Assembly: GCA_041913045.1 (NCBI GenBank)
Contig: JAYSGB010000013.1
Coordinates: 26,429 to 90,428, forward strand
Origin: CAMLOF01 sp041913045
GTDB taxonomy: Bacteria > Pseudomonadota > Gammaproteobacteria > Burkholderiales > Burkholderiaceae_C
Reading direction: 5' to 3'
Length of the DNA stretch: 64,000 nt
In this document: positions 32,847-43,295 of the stretch, piece after piece
How positions within the stretch are numbered: the stretch's first letter is position 1
How the letters are laid out: every line of letters begins with the position of its first letter
Position numbers and translations under genes: made by a program
The notes under the pieces: model-generated
Databases searched by the model: none
Seen by the model: the letters and a program-made list of their open reading frames with translations, nothing else
Told to the model about the DNA's origin: nothing

Positions 32847-33605
32847 ATGGAGATTGCAGGCAAGGTATTTGTGGTCACCGGTGGGGCTTCCGGCCTGGGC
32901 GAAGGCACTGCCCGCATGCTGGCTGCCAACGGCGCAACGGTCGTCATTGCCGACATGCAGGCCGAGAAAGGTGAAACCGTTGCCAAGGAAATTGGCGGCG
33001 TGTTCGTCAAGTGCGATGTGAGCAGCGAAGCTGACGGGCAAGCGGTGATTGCCAAGGCAACCTCCCTGGGCAAACTGATGGGCCTGGTGAACTGCGCGGG
33101 CATCGCCCCTGCTGAAAAGACTGTCGGCAAGAACGGCCCCCACGCCTTGGCCACTTACACCAAGACGATCACGGTGAACCTGGTGGGCACCTTCAACATG
33201 ATCCGTCTGGCCGCAGATGCCATGAGCAAGAACGAGCCGGAGCCTACCGGTGAACGCGGCGTGCTGATCTCCACCGCGTCCGTGGCCGCTTACGACGGCC
33301 AGATTGGCCAGGCGGCCTATGCAGCGTCCAAAGGGGGTGTGGTGGGCATGACACTCCCTATCGCCCGAGACCTCGCGCGCAACGGCATCCGCAACATGAC
33401 CATCGCCCCTGGTATTTTTGGCACCCCCATGCTGTTTGGCATGCCGCAGGAGGTACAGGACGCGCTGGCCGCTGGCGTGCCCTTCCCCTCGCGCCTGGGT
33501 ACACCGCAAGACTATGCCAAGCTGGTCAAGCACATCGTGGAAAACGACATGCTCAACGGCGAGGTGATCCGCCTGGATGGTGCCATCCGACTCGCGCCGC
33601 GTTGA
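32847..33605 (+). CDS. SDR 3-hydroxyacyl-CoA / 2-methyl-3-hydroxybutyryl-CoA dehydrogenase
   Basis: A 252-residue NAD-dependent short-chain dehydrogenase closest to the HSD17B10 (type 2 3-hydroxyacyl-CoA dehydrogenase) group. The cofactor motif is TGGASGLGEG, with D41 in VVIADMQ preferring NAD; NCAG near 89, catalytic S (ISTASVAAYDG) and YxxxK (YAASK) are present, followed by APGIFGTPMLFGMPQEVQ. This group acts in isoleucine and fatty acid beta-oxidation, which fits the LiuR-like operator. AGGAG lies 7 bases before the start. Confidence 0.9.
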   Translation: MEIAGKVFVVTGGASGLGEGTARMLAANGATVVIADMQAEKGETVAKEIGGVFVKCDVSSEADGQAVIAKATSLGKLMGLVNCAGIAPAEKTVGKNGPHALATYTKTITVNLVGTFNMIRLAADAMSKNEPEPTGERGVLISTASVAAYDGQIGQAAYAASKGGVVGMTLPIARDLARNGIRNMTIAPGIFGTPMLFGMPQEVQDALAAGVPFPSRLGTPQDYAKLVKHIVENDMLNGEVIRLDGAIRLAPR

Positions 33606-33648
33606 TCCATGCCTGAGCGCGCAGGGCGCCATCCGCTTTATCCTGTAT

Positions 33649-33682
33649 AAACAGGCATCCCACCACAGGATGCCTGTTTTTC
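33649..33682 (+). terminator. terminator abutting the diguanylate cyclase start codon
   Basis: Stem AAACAGGCATCC / GGATGCCTGTTT with a 7-base loop and terminal T-run. It ends 3 bases before the ATG of the next gene. Confidence 0.85.
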
Positions 33683-33685
33683 GTC

Positions 33686-35212
33686 ATGGCCGGACATACC
33701 CCCCAGGAAATCGCGCGCGACGCGGTGAAGTTGCTTGCGTCGCGCCGGCTCCCTCCTACACCGGATAACTTCCAGAACGCATACCATGAGGTGGCGGGCA
33801 CCAAGCCCCTGCGCCCCTTTCCCCTGGAAAACCTTCGACAACTGACCAACGCCTTGCCGGAACGCACACCCGGCCAGGTTCGGCTCAAGACCCAGGTAGA
33901 CCGCGCCGTGCGCATGCACAGCTGGGACGACCTGCAAAAAGCGCTGGTCAACCACCTGAGCCACAGCAGCGACAGCACGCCAAACGTTTCGGCCCCGCTG
34001 GCCGTGGTTGAGGAAACCAGCCTGCCCGCCGACCTGCGCGAGCAGATGGCGCGCATCGTGGACAACGCGCTGCCATCTGTTGGCAACGACGATCCGCGCA
34101 TTGTTGAGCAAGCCCAGGAACTGGTGCGCTACCTGCGCCTGACCAGCCAGCATCAGCCGACGCTGCGAAAGATGATGGCGGACTTCGCCTTCCGTCTGTC
34201 TTTTGTGTCCGAAGAGCAAGGCACCATCCGAGCCAGCCTGCTCGGCCTGCTGCGCATGGTGTTCGAAAACATCGGCGACCTGAGCCCCGAGAACCCCTGG
34301 CTCCAAAACCAGATGAACGCGCTGATCCAGGCGGCAGAGCCCCCGCTCTCGGCCCGGCGTCTGGAAGATCTTCACCGCCAGTTGCGCGACGTGATTCACA
34401 AGCAGGCCGAGGCCAAGGAGCGCGGCTTGCAAGCCCAGGCCTTGATGAAGCAGGCCCTGAGCACATTCATAGAGCGGCTGGGCGAAGTTACCGCCAGCAG
34501 CGGCCACTACCAGGAACAACTGGAGCAGTGTGCAACCCAGCTGCAGACCGCCACCAGCCTGGACGAAATGGCGCCGGCACTGCACGACGCCATTCAGGCG
34601 ACCCGCGCCATGGTGGTGGAAAGCCAGCGCGTTGGAGACGAGCTGCAGCTGCTGCGCGAGCGCACCACCCAGGCCGAGGCGGAAGTGCTGCGTTTGCAAG
34701 CTGAACTGGACCGCATGAGTGCCGTGGCCTGCCATGACATGCTCACCGGCGTGCTCAACCGCAAAGGTCTGGAGGAAGTCGTGGAGCGCGAACTGTCGCG
34801 CGCGCGCCGCCTGGGCAGCCACGTTTGTCTGGCACTGCTGGACATTGACGACTTCAAGAAAATCAACGACGAGCACGGCCACGTAGTGGGCGACGCCGCA
34901 CTCAAACACCTGGCAGACGTGGCACGCTCTGCCCTTCGGCCTGCCGATTCGGTGGCCCGCTACGGCGGCGAGGAATTCGTCATAGTGCTGCCTGACACCG
35001 AGGTCAACGAAGCCGAAGAGGTGGTTTCCCGCCTGCAAAGGGCATTGACCACCCAGCTTTTTCTGCAGGACACCAAGGGCCTGCTGATCACCTTCAGCGC
35101 GGGTGTTACGCAACTGAGTCCAGACGAAGGCAGCGGCCCTGCCCTGCGCCGAGCTGACCAGGCCATGTACCTGGCCAAGCGCAGCGGCAAAAACCGCGTC
35201 TTCAAAGCCTGA
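33686..35212 (+). CDS. diguanylate cyclase (GGDEF domain)
   Basis: A 508-residue protein making cyclic di-GMP. The N-terminal 330 residues are helical with no sensor family I recognise, and contain a coiled-coil stretch (about 225-345). The GGDEF domain (about 350-508) has an active-type RYGGEEF signature and an intact RxxD inhibitory site (RPAD) five residues before it. No signal peptide or membrane helix, so cytoplasmic. A terminator hairpin lies directly in front of the start and no Shine-Dalgarno is visible outside it; the N-terminal sequence nevertheless reads as a coherent domain from this ATG. Confidence 0.88.
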   Translation: MAGHTPQEIARDAVKLLASRRLPPTPDNFQNAYHEVAGTKPLRPFPLENLRQLTNALPERTPGQVRLKTQVDRAVRMHSWDDLQKALVNHLSHSSDSTPNVSAPLAVVEETSLPADLREQMARIVDNALPSVGNDDPRIVEQAQELVRYLRLTSQHQPTLRKMMADFAFRLSFVSEEQGTIRASLLGLLRMVFENIGDLSPENPWLQNQMNALIQAAEPPLSARRLEDLHRQLRDVIHKQAEAKERGLQAQALMKQALSTFIERLGEVTASSGHYQEQLEQCATQLQTATSLDEMAPALHDAIQATRAMVVESQRVGDELQLLRERTTQAEAEVLRLQAELDRMSAVACHDMLTGVLNRKGLEEVVERELSRARRLGSHVCLALLDIDDFKKINDEHGHVVGDAALKHLADVARSALRPADSVARYGGEEFVIVLPDTEVNEAEEVVSRLQRALTTQLFLQDTKGLLITFSAGVTQLSPDEGSGPALRRADQAMYLAKRSGKNRVFKA

Positions 35213-35230
35213 CCGGCTAGCCTGCCTGCC

Positions 35231-37183
35231 GTGGCCATACCCCAGAGCTTCATCCAGGAACTGCTCGCTCGCGTTGATATCGTCGAGGTGGTGGGGCGCT
35301 ACGTGCAGCTCAAGAAGGGCGGCGCCAACTTCATGGGGTTGTGCCCATTCCACGGGGAAAAATCGCCATCGTTCAGCGTGAGCCCCACCAAGCAGTTTTT
35401 CCACTGTTTTGGCTGCGGCAAACACGGCAACGCGGTCGGCTTCCTGATGGAGCACACCGGCGTGGGCTTCGTGGAGGCGGTGAAAGACCTCGCGCAGCAG
35501 GTGGGCCTGCAGGTGCCCGAGGAGGACATTTCGCCCCAAGACCGGGCTCGCGCCGCAGAACAACGGCAAAAGCAGACGACGTTGACCGACGTGCTGGAAA
35601 AAACCGCCGAGGCCTACCGCCAGCAGTTGCGCCAGGCGCCGCGCGCCATCGAATACTTCAAGGGACGCGGCCTGTCGGGCCAGATCGCCAAGACGTTTGG
35701 GCTGGGCTATGCCCCTGAGGGTTGGCGGTTTTTGTCCACGGTGTTCCCCGACTACCAAAGCCCGCTGCTGGTGGAAGCTGGGCTGGTGATTGCATCCGAG
35801 GGGCAAGGCGACGAAGGCGGCACCCAAGATACGCGCGAAGGCAAGCGTTATGACCGCTTCCGCGACCGGGTGATGTTCCCCATACGCAACGTCAAGGGTG
35901 AGTGCATTGGTTTTGGCGGCCGAGTGCTCGACAAAGGGGAGCCCAAGTACCTGAACTCCCCGGAGACGCCGGTGTTCAGCAAGGGGCATGAGCTTTACGG
36001 ACTGTTCGAGGCACGCACTGCCATTCGGCAAGAGGGCTACGTGCTGGTCACCGAAGGCTACATGGACGTGGTGGCGCTGGCGCAACTGGGCTTTGGAAAC
36101 GCGGTGGCGACCTTGGGCACGGCCTGCACGCCCGACCATGTGCGCAAGCTGTTCCGCTTCAGCGATGCGGTGGTGTTCAGCTTTGACGGGGACGCCGCAG
36201 GGCGACGCGCCGCACGCAAGGCGCTGGAGGCCTCACTGCCCTGGGCCTCGGACACGCGCTCCATCAAGTTCCTGTTCCTGCCCCCGGAACACGACCCGGA
36301 CAGCTACATTCGCGCCCATGGCACGGAGGCGTTTGCCCAATGCGTGAAAGAAGCCACCCCGCTGAGCCGGTTTCTGCTGGAGGTGGCTGCCACCGACTGC
36401 GACCTGGACACCGCCGAAGGCCGGGCCCGCATGGCCAGCCAGGCACAACCGCTGTGGACGGCCATGCCGGATGGCGCGCTGAAGCGGCAATTGCTGGGTG
36501 AGCTGGCCGATGGCGTGGGGTTGGATGCGCGCGAACTGGCCCAACTGTGGCAAGCCCACCCGAGCAAGGCACAGCGTGGGGCAAAACCGCCTGCGGTAGG
36601 CAACGACACTGCGCCGCCCGCCTACCCCGAGCCCGGCCATTATTCCGGCGAGCCAGAAACACGCAAAAAACGCTGGACACCCCGCCCCACCCAGAGCTGG
36701 CGACGGCCTTCAACGCGCGGCCTGCTGGGCCGGGCAGACCGCGTTGCGCGCATCGTGCTGACCAACGCCCAGGCCTGGGATTGGCTGAGCGCGGACGACC
36801 ACCACCTGCTGGGCCACGAGCCGCCGCCACACGGCCCGCTCTTCGCGTGGCTGGAAACCCAGTGGCATGAACATGGGCCCCAGCCCTGGGCAGCGTTGCG
36901 CGAAGCGTTGCGTGATCAACCCTTTGAAGCGCTGGCCGTGGAATTGAACGCCAGCGGCATTGCCCTGGAGCGCCCAAACGAGGAAGATGCCTCGCCGGAA
37001 AGCGGCCCGCCCACCGAAGACGAACTTCGCCGAGAACTGGGCGAACTCCTGCGGCGCATGCACATCGAAAACCTGAAACACCGCGAAACCGAGTTGATTG
37101 CCCAGGCGGGGAGCGACCCGGAAGCCATGCGGCTGTACAAGGAAGTGCACGAACAGCGCAAGGTATTGGAAGCCGGGAACTGA
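35231..37183 (+). CDS. dnaG: DNA primase
   Basis: A 650-residue replicative primase. Zinc ribbon C38-H41-C59-C62 (CPFHGEKSPSF, FHCFGCGKHG), RNA polymerase core, TOPRIM motif VLVTEGYMDVVALAQLGFGN near 272 and FSFDGDAAGRRAARKAL near 318, then a C-terminal DnaB-binding domain (about 500-650). The start is GTG 35231, giving MAIPQSFIQELLARVDIVEV which aligns with the family start. Followed by rpoD, the conserved macromolecular synthesis order; rpsU is not upstream. Confidence 0.96.
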   Translation: MAIPQSFIQELLARVDIVEVVGRYVQLKKGGANFMGLCPFHGEKSPSFSVSPTKQFFHCFGCGKHGNAVGFLMEHTGVGFVEAVKDLAQQVGLQVPEEDISPQDRARAAEQRQKQTTLTDVLEKTAEAYRQQLRQAPRAIEYFKGRGLSGQIAKTFGLGYAPEGWRFLSTVFPDYQSPLLVEAGLVIASEGQGDEGGTQDTREGKRYDRFRDRVMFPIRNVKGECIGFGGRVLDKGEPKYLNSPETPVFSKGHELYGLFEARTAIRQEGYVLVTEGYMDVVALAQLGFGNAVATLGTACTPDHVRKLFRFSDAVVFSFDGDAAGRRAARKALEASLPWASDTRSIKFLFLPPEHDPDSYIRAHGTEAFAQCVKEATPLSRFLLEVAATDCDLDTAEGRARMASQAQPLWTAMPDGALKRQLLGELADGVGLDARELAQLWQAHPSKAQRGAKPPAVGNDTAPPAYPEPGHYSGEPETRKKRWTPRPTQSWRRPSTRGLLGRADRVARIVLTNAQAWDWLSADDHHLLGHEPPPHGPLFAWLETQWHEHGPQPWAALREALRDQPFEALAVELNASGIALERPNEEDASPESGPPTEDELRRELGELLRRMHIENLKHRETELIAQAGSDPEAMRLYKEVHEQRKVLEAGN

Positions 37184-37190
37184 ACGGCAC

Positions 37191-37199
37191 TGGTATAAT
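37191..37199 (+). promoter_or_regulatory. extended -10 promoter ahead of rpoD
   Basis: TGGTATAAT is a TGn-extended perfect -10 just behind the dnaG stop, 267 bases before the rpoD start. No good -35 is seen at the right spacing. It would give rpoD a 5' leader of roughly 260 bases. Confidence 0.55.
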
Positions 37200-37466
37200 C
37201 CAAAGCTTTGCCACGCAAGCGCGACAGCAGCACCTCCGGACCGGCCAACACCCAAGAACGGGTACACGGGAAACACCCCTAGGCCATGGCCACCGCCGCC
37301 ACCCCGCAAGGACTGCACACCAAATGTTCGCCCTCACAGCTTGCGCGCTCACCCTGGGTGCAGGGGTGGGTTACCCGTTACTCGTGAACGGGTTCTGCGT
37401 CGTGACACCGTTGTGAATTCCGTTTAACCGCCGAGGTGCCTGTCACCTGGGCAGAAAGCGCCGTCC

Positions 37467-39683
<2,217 letters not shown>

Positions 39684-39704
39684 TGGGTTGAGTGGCTAAA
39701 AACA

Positions 39705-39735
39705 AAAACGGGAGCCTTGGACTCCCGTTTTTTTT
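39705..39735 (+). terminator. terminator after rpoD
   Basis: Stem CGGGAG / CTCCCG with flanking A-run and a terminal run of eight T. Confidence 0.93.
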
Positions 39736-39744
39736 AGCGGCACA

Positions 39745-41820
39745 CTAACCTTGACGTTCGTTCATCCACTGCTCGAGCACCTCGGCCGTCATGGGTTTTC
39801 CCAAGCAGTAACCCTGGCCGTAGTTGCAGCCAATCTGCGTCAGCAGCTCCCTTTGCTGCGGCGTCTCCACGCCTTCTGCCACGACCTCCATGCCAAGTGC
39901 CTGGGCCATGCCGACCACGGCCTTGCACAAGGCCAGACTGCGTTCGTCACCGACCATGCCTTGAACGAAGATCTTGTCAATCTTGAGCAACTGGATGTCG
40001 AACTGCAACAGGTAAGACATGGCGGAATAACCGGTTCCAAAATCGTCTATGGCGATTCTCAAGCCAGCTTTGCGGAACTCTTTCAAGCGCTCGCGCACCC
40101 GGTCTGTGGGCTGCAACAGCACGCCCTCGGTGATCTCGATGGTGATCGCCTCCCCAGGTAGACCAAGAGCCTTCAGATGCTCCGCGAGGCGCAGCGCGCG
40201 ATCAGCGGGCCGCGCCACCTGCATGGGGGACTTGTTGATTGCCAGGCCAAAGTCTGGAAGCGCGCCACTCCTCCAGCGCGCCAGTTGCCGTGTAGCTTCC
40301 ACCAGCACCCAATCGCCCAGTTCGTTGATCCAGCCCGACGACTCGGCAATCGGAATGAATTCCACCGGAGAGACGTGCCCCAGCACGGGATGATTCCAAC
40401 GCAGAAGCACTTCGGCTTTGACGGCGCGCCCATCACGCAGATCGACCACCGGCTGGTAAACAAGGTAGAGCTGTTCCGTGTAGAGGGCCTGGCGCAGGTC
40501 GGCACCCAGACGCATCTTGCGTTGCGCCTCGGCCTCCAGGTTTGCCGTGTAGAAGCTGAAGCGGTTGCGCCCCAGCCGCTTGGCGTGGTACATGGCCTGG
40601 TCGGCGTATTTGAACAGGTCGTCCAACTGAAGCCCGTCACCAGGAAACAGGGCAATGCCAATGCTCGCGGTAACAAACACCGTTTCTTCGTTCAGCACAA
40701 AGGGCTCGGCCACGGTGGAGAGGATCTTCTGCGCGACCTCTGCCGCAAGAATGGGCTGGTAGAGGTTGCTGAGCACGATGGCAAACTCGTCACCCCCGAG
40801 GCGAGCCACCACGTCGGAGCCACGCAGGGCGTGCTGCAGGCGCCGCGCAACTTCCTTGACCAATTCATCGCCATACGCGTGGCCCAGGGTGTCGTTCACC
40901 TCTTTGAAGTGGTCCAGGTCAAGCAACATGAGTGCGAGCATGCTCTTGGAGCGTTCGGCATGGACTTTCGCCTGCTCCCAGCGCGCACGCAAATGCCGCC
41001 TGTTGGGCAAACCGGTCAAGGCATCAAAATTGGCTTGCTGCCAGATGATCGATTCGCGCTGCTTGTGTTCGGTGATGTCGTGAGAGATGCCGAACGTCCC
41101 GATGATGTCGCCCTGTGGGCCGCGCAGTGGGAGCTTGGTTGAGAGGTTCCAGCTTTCACGGCCATCACCCCACTTCTCGTGATGCAGCTGGCTGTAAACC
41201 CCCTGTGCGGTTTCCATGATCCGTCGCTCTTCGGCAGCGGTCTGTGCGGCGTGTTCTGCCGAGTAAAAGTCGGCGTCGCTCTTGCCTATGGCTTCTTCGG
41301 GATTGTTCAGGCCGTAGCGACGTGCCAGGCTCGGGTTGATGCGAATGAAGCGGGACTGATGGTCCTTGAAATAGACCTGGTCGGGAATGTTGTCGATCAA
41401 CGCCAGCAGCAGGTCGTGCTCGTAGGCAGCCTCGCGGCGCAGTTCGTAGGTTTCGGTGACATCGTTCCAGTGGACGACGACGCCTTGCTTGACGTCATCG
41501 ACGATGAAGTCGTGCGCACGACGACGAAGCCAACGCCCACCGCGTGTGCGGAAATGGACCTTTTCGCCCAGATGGGCATCCAGCACCCGGACAAAGAAGC
41601 GATCTTTGGACAGCTCGGGTTCGTCGATCTGTGCCAGCACTGTGTCAGTCAACTCATCCAGAGTGAAGCGCGATATCTGCTCATCGGTCAAACCCCAGAT
41701 TGCCAGATAGCGCTGGTTCCATATCCACGGCTGCCCCTTCATGTCGAGCACGATCACGCCATCGGGATTGGATTCGATCAGAGCCGCACAATCTTTAAAA
41801 TTGATATTACCGCTTATCAT
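39745..41820 (-). CDS. PAS-GGDEF-EAL cyclic di-GMP signalling protein
   Basis: A 691-residue cytoplasmic protein with two N-terminal PAS domains (about 12-120 and 130-250), a GGDEF domain (about 265-425; ARLGGDEFAIVL with RGSD inhibitory site) and an EAL domain (about 440-690). The EAL signature is EVLLRW, an accepted active variant, and the Mg/loop motif IDDFGTGYSAMSYLLQFDI-QLLKID is intact, so both cyclase and phosphodiesterase may be active. A 9-base perfect inverted repeat lies directly in front of the start codon. Convergent with rpoD. Confidence 0.92.
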   Translation of the reverse strand: MISGNINFKDCAALIESNPDGVIVLDMKGQPWIWNQRYLAIWGLTDEQISRFTLDELTDTVLAQIDEPELSKDRFFVRVLDAHLGEKVHFRTRGGRWLRRRAHDFIVDDVKQGVVVHWNDVTETYELRREAAYEHDLLLALIDNIPDQVYFKDHQSRFIRINPSLARRYGLNNPEEAIGKSDADFYSAEHAAQTAAEERRIMETAQGVYSQLHHEKWGDGRESWNLSTKLPLRGPQGDIIGTFGISHDITEHKQRESIIWQQANFDALTGLPNRRHLRARWEQAKVHAERSKSMLALMLLDLDHFKEVNDTLGHAYGDELVKEVARRLQHALRGSDVVARLGGDEFAIVLSNLYQPILAAEVAQKILSTVAEPFVLNEETVFVTASIGIALFPGDGLQLDDLFKYADQAMYHAKRLGRNRFSFYTANLEAEAQRKMRLGADLRQALYTEQLYLVYQPVVDLRDGRAVKAEVLLRWNHPVLGHVSPVEFIPIAESSGWINELGDWVLVEATRQLARWRSGALPDFGLAINKSPMQVARPADRALRLAEHLKALGLPGEAITIEITEGVLLQPTDRVRERLKEFRKAGLRIAIDDFGTGYSAMSYLLQFDIQLLKIDKIFVQGMVGDERSLALCKAVVGMAQALGMEVVAEGVETPQQRELLTQIGCNYGQGYCLGKPMTAEVLEQWMNERQG

Positions 41821-41827
41821 CTGCTAT

Positions 41828-41852
41828 GTAATTATGTAGATATCATAATTAC
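41828..41852. promoter_or_regulatory. inverted repeat overlapping the start region of the GGDEF-EAL gene
   Basis: GTAATTATG-N7-CATAATTAC, perfect 9-base arms in a strikingly AT-rich 60-base stretch, 8 bases upstream of the ATG. Likely an operator; the regulator is not identified. Confidence 0.5.
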
Positions 41853-41905
41853 ACTGCATATTTATTTTTTAAGAAGTATTTTTCAGAATAACCAAGCGCA
41901 ACAGT

Positions 41906-41943
41906 GGGGATGCCCACACCGCCTTGCGGCGGATAGGCACCCC
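41906..41943. other. compound stem-loop downstream of the second ligB gene
   Basis: Outer stem GGGGATGCC / GGCACCCC (one bulged A) and inner stem CCGCC / GGCGG with TTGC loop. It lies 17 bases after the stop codon of the minus-strand ligB-like gene. There is no T-run, so a 3'-end stabiliser, REP-like element or weak terminator are all possible. Confidence 0.5.
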
Positions 41944-41959
41944 TAAGACAACAGGTGCT

Positions 41960-42811
41960 TCAAGCCAGCGTTTCCAGCGCCAGCACGCCCGTGGCTGTGT
42001 TGGAGATGGGGATGTGGTAGTTGCTGTGCACCTTGCGCACGCCTGCGCCCGCTGTGGTGAGCGCGCCACGCATGGCCAGCCACATCAGCAGTTCGATGCC
42101 CTGGGTGCCTGCTTTTTCCACCAGTTCCAGATCGCTGAACTGGGTGGCCCATTCGGGGTTGGACACCATGCTTTCCAGGAACTGCTGGTCGAACGCCTTG
42201 TTGATGAAACCTGCGCGTTCGCCTTCGAGCTGGTGGCTCAGGCCGCCCGTGGCCATCACCGCCACGCGCTTATCGCTGTTCCACGACTGGATGGCTTCGC
42301 CCACGGCCTTGCCCAGCTTGTACACACGCTTGGCGGTGGGCAGCGGGAACTGCACGGTGTTGATGTCGATGGGCACGATCTGCACGGGAGCCACGGCATC
42401 GTTCGGCCAGAAGAGCTTGAGCGGCAGCGTGCAGGCGTGGTCCACCAGCATTTCCTGGCAGGTGACGATGTCGAATTCCTTGGCGATGAGCTGGTTGATG
42501 ATGTGCCAGGACAACTCGGGGCAGCCTGCCACCGGCGGCATCGTAGGAATGCCCCAGCCTTCGTCGGCGTTGTTGTATTCGGCCGCTGCACCGACGGCAA
42601 AGGTGGGCATCTTGTCGAGGAAGAAGTTGAGGCCGTGGTCGTTGTAGAAGACCACGAGCACGTCGGGCTTGACCTTGCCCAGCCAGTCGTGGATGGGTGG
42701 GAAGCCGTCGAAGAAGGGCTTCCAGTAGGGGTCGTTCTGCAGACCCTTGGCAATGGCGCCGCCAATGGCGGGGATGTGGGATGTGGCCAGGCCACCGATG
42801 AGTTGTGCCAT
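41960..42811 (-). CDS. extradiol dioxygenase beta subunit, LigB family (second copy)
   Basis: A 283-residue catalytic subunit of a class III Fe(II) ring-cleavage dioxygenase. Iron ligands H12, H59 and E240 and acid/base H193 match LigB. Around H193 it reads GGLSHQLEGERAGF, the form I recall for gallate dioxygenase DesB, whereas the pmd copy at 55033 reads GGMSHQLQGPRAGL. No other protocatechuate genes are beside it. Substrate may be protocatechuate, gallate or a methoxylated catechol acid. Start at ATG 42811; the open frame further upstream is within ligA. Confidence 0.88.
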   Translation of the reverse strand: MAQLIGGLATSHIPAIGGAIAKGLQNDPYWKPFFDGFPPIHDWLGKVKPDVLVVFYNDHGLNFFLDKMPTFAVGAAAEYNNADEGWGIPTMPPVAGCPELSWHIINQLIAKEFDIVTCQEMLVDHACTLPLKLFWPNDAVAPVQIVPIDINTVQFPLPTAKRVYKLGKAVGEAIQSWNSDKRVAVMATGGLSHQLEGERAGFINKAFDQQFLESMVSNPEWATQFSDLELVEKAGTQGIELLMWLAMRGALTTAGAGVRKVHSNYHIPISNTATGVLALETLA

Positions 42812-42828
42812 GTGTGTGCTCCTGCTGT

Positions 42829-43206
42829 TTACTTTTGTGCGGCGGCTTGCCAGTCGGGTTGCTGGTTGGCGGCCACCAGCTTGGCCATGAAGGCTTCCTT
42901 GGTGGTGCCTGTCTGCTGGGCGCCAATGTCTTGCATGTTCAGGCCGAAGATGCCTGCGAACTTGGCCAGGTAATAGGCGTTGCCGCCTGCGTCCAGCAGC
43001 GCCAGCACCTGCTTGGAACGGATGGCCTCGGCCTGCTCTTCGTTCAGCTGGTACTTCTTCATGTAGGCCTCGGGGTCGGCCACAAAGGCCTCGCGGTTGG
43101 CCTTGTCGTTGAAGGAGAAGCACATCTTGTTCAGGGCATAGCCCTTCTTGGCCAGATCGCCGTCGAAAGGCGTGGTGCCCGGAATGGTGAGGGGCGCGGT
43201 GGTCAC
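42829..43206 (-). CDS. extradiol dioxygenase alpha subunit, LigA family (second copy)
   Basis: A 125-residue small helical subunit that closes the LigB active site. KKGYALNKMCFSFNDKANRE, and GNAYYLAKFAGIFGLNMQDI-GA are LigA hallmarks. It starts 87 bases from a divergent LysR gene and is followed after 17 bases by the beta subunit. Sequence is clearly different from the pmdA product at 55892 (147 residues), so this is not a recent duplication. Confidence 0.88.
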   Translation of the reverse strand: MTTAPLTIPGTTPFDGDLAKKGYALNKMCFSFNDKANREAFVADPEAYMKKYQLNEEQAEAIRSKQVLALLDAGGNAYYLAKFAGIFGLNMQDIGAQQTGTTKEAFMAKLVAANQQPDWQAAAQK

Positions 43207-43274
43207 GTTTGGCTCCTTGCGGTTGGTGTGTGTTGGCCGCGAAGTATTCCGAAACGTTTGACCAAGATAAACAG

Positions 43275-43295
43275 ATGAATCATCATATGACTCAT
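43275..43295. promoter_or_regulatory. repeated ATGANTCAT motif, LysR/ligA intergenic region
   Basis: Two 9-base near-palindromes, ATGAATCAT (43275-43283) and ATGACTCAT (43287-43295), the second overlapping the LysR start codon. Probable LysR binding region serving autoregulation and ligAB control. Confidence 0.5.

Noticed and set aside
33638..36139. 833-codon minus-strand frame opposite the diguanylate cyclase and dnaG
   Set aside because: Spans two real genes on the other strand, with low-complexity His/Gln/Arg composition; a third-codon-position GC artefact.
37400..37466. Longer rpoD with an upstream start
   Set aside because: An in-frame TAA at 37425-37427 and absence of ATG/GTG between it and 37467.
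39745..41820. Degenerate, inactive EAL domain because the motif is EVL
   Set aside because: EVL is a common active variant and the DDFGTGYS motif is intact.
41906..41943. CRISPR repeat or IS end
   Set aside because: Single copy, no spaced repeats and no transposase or flanking duplication anywhere in the window.
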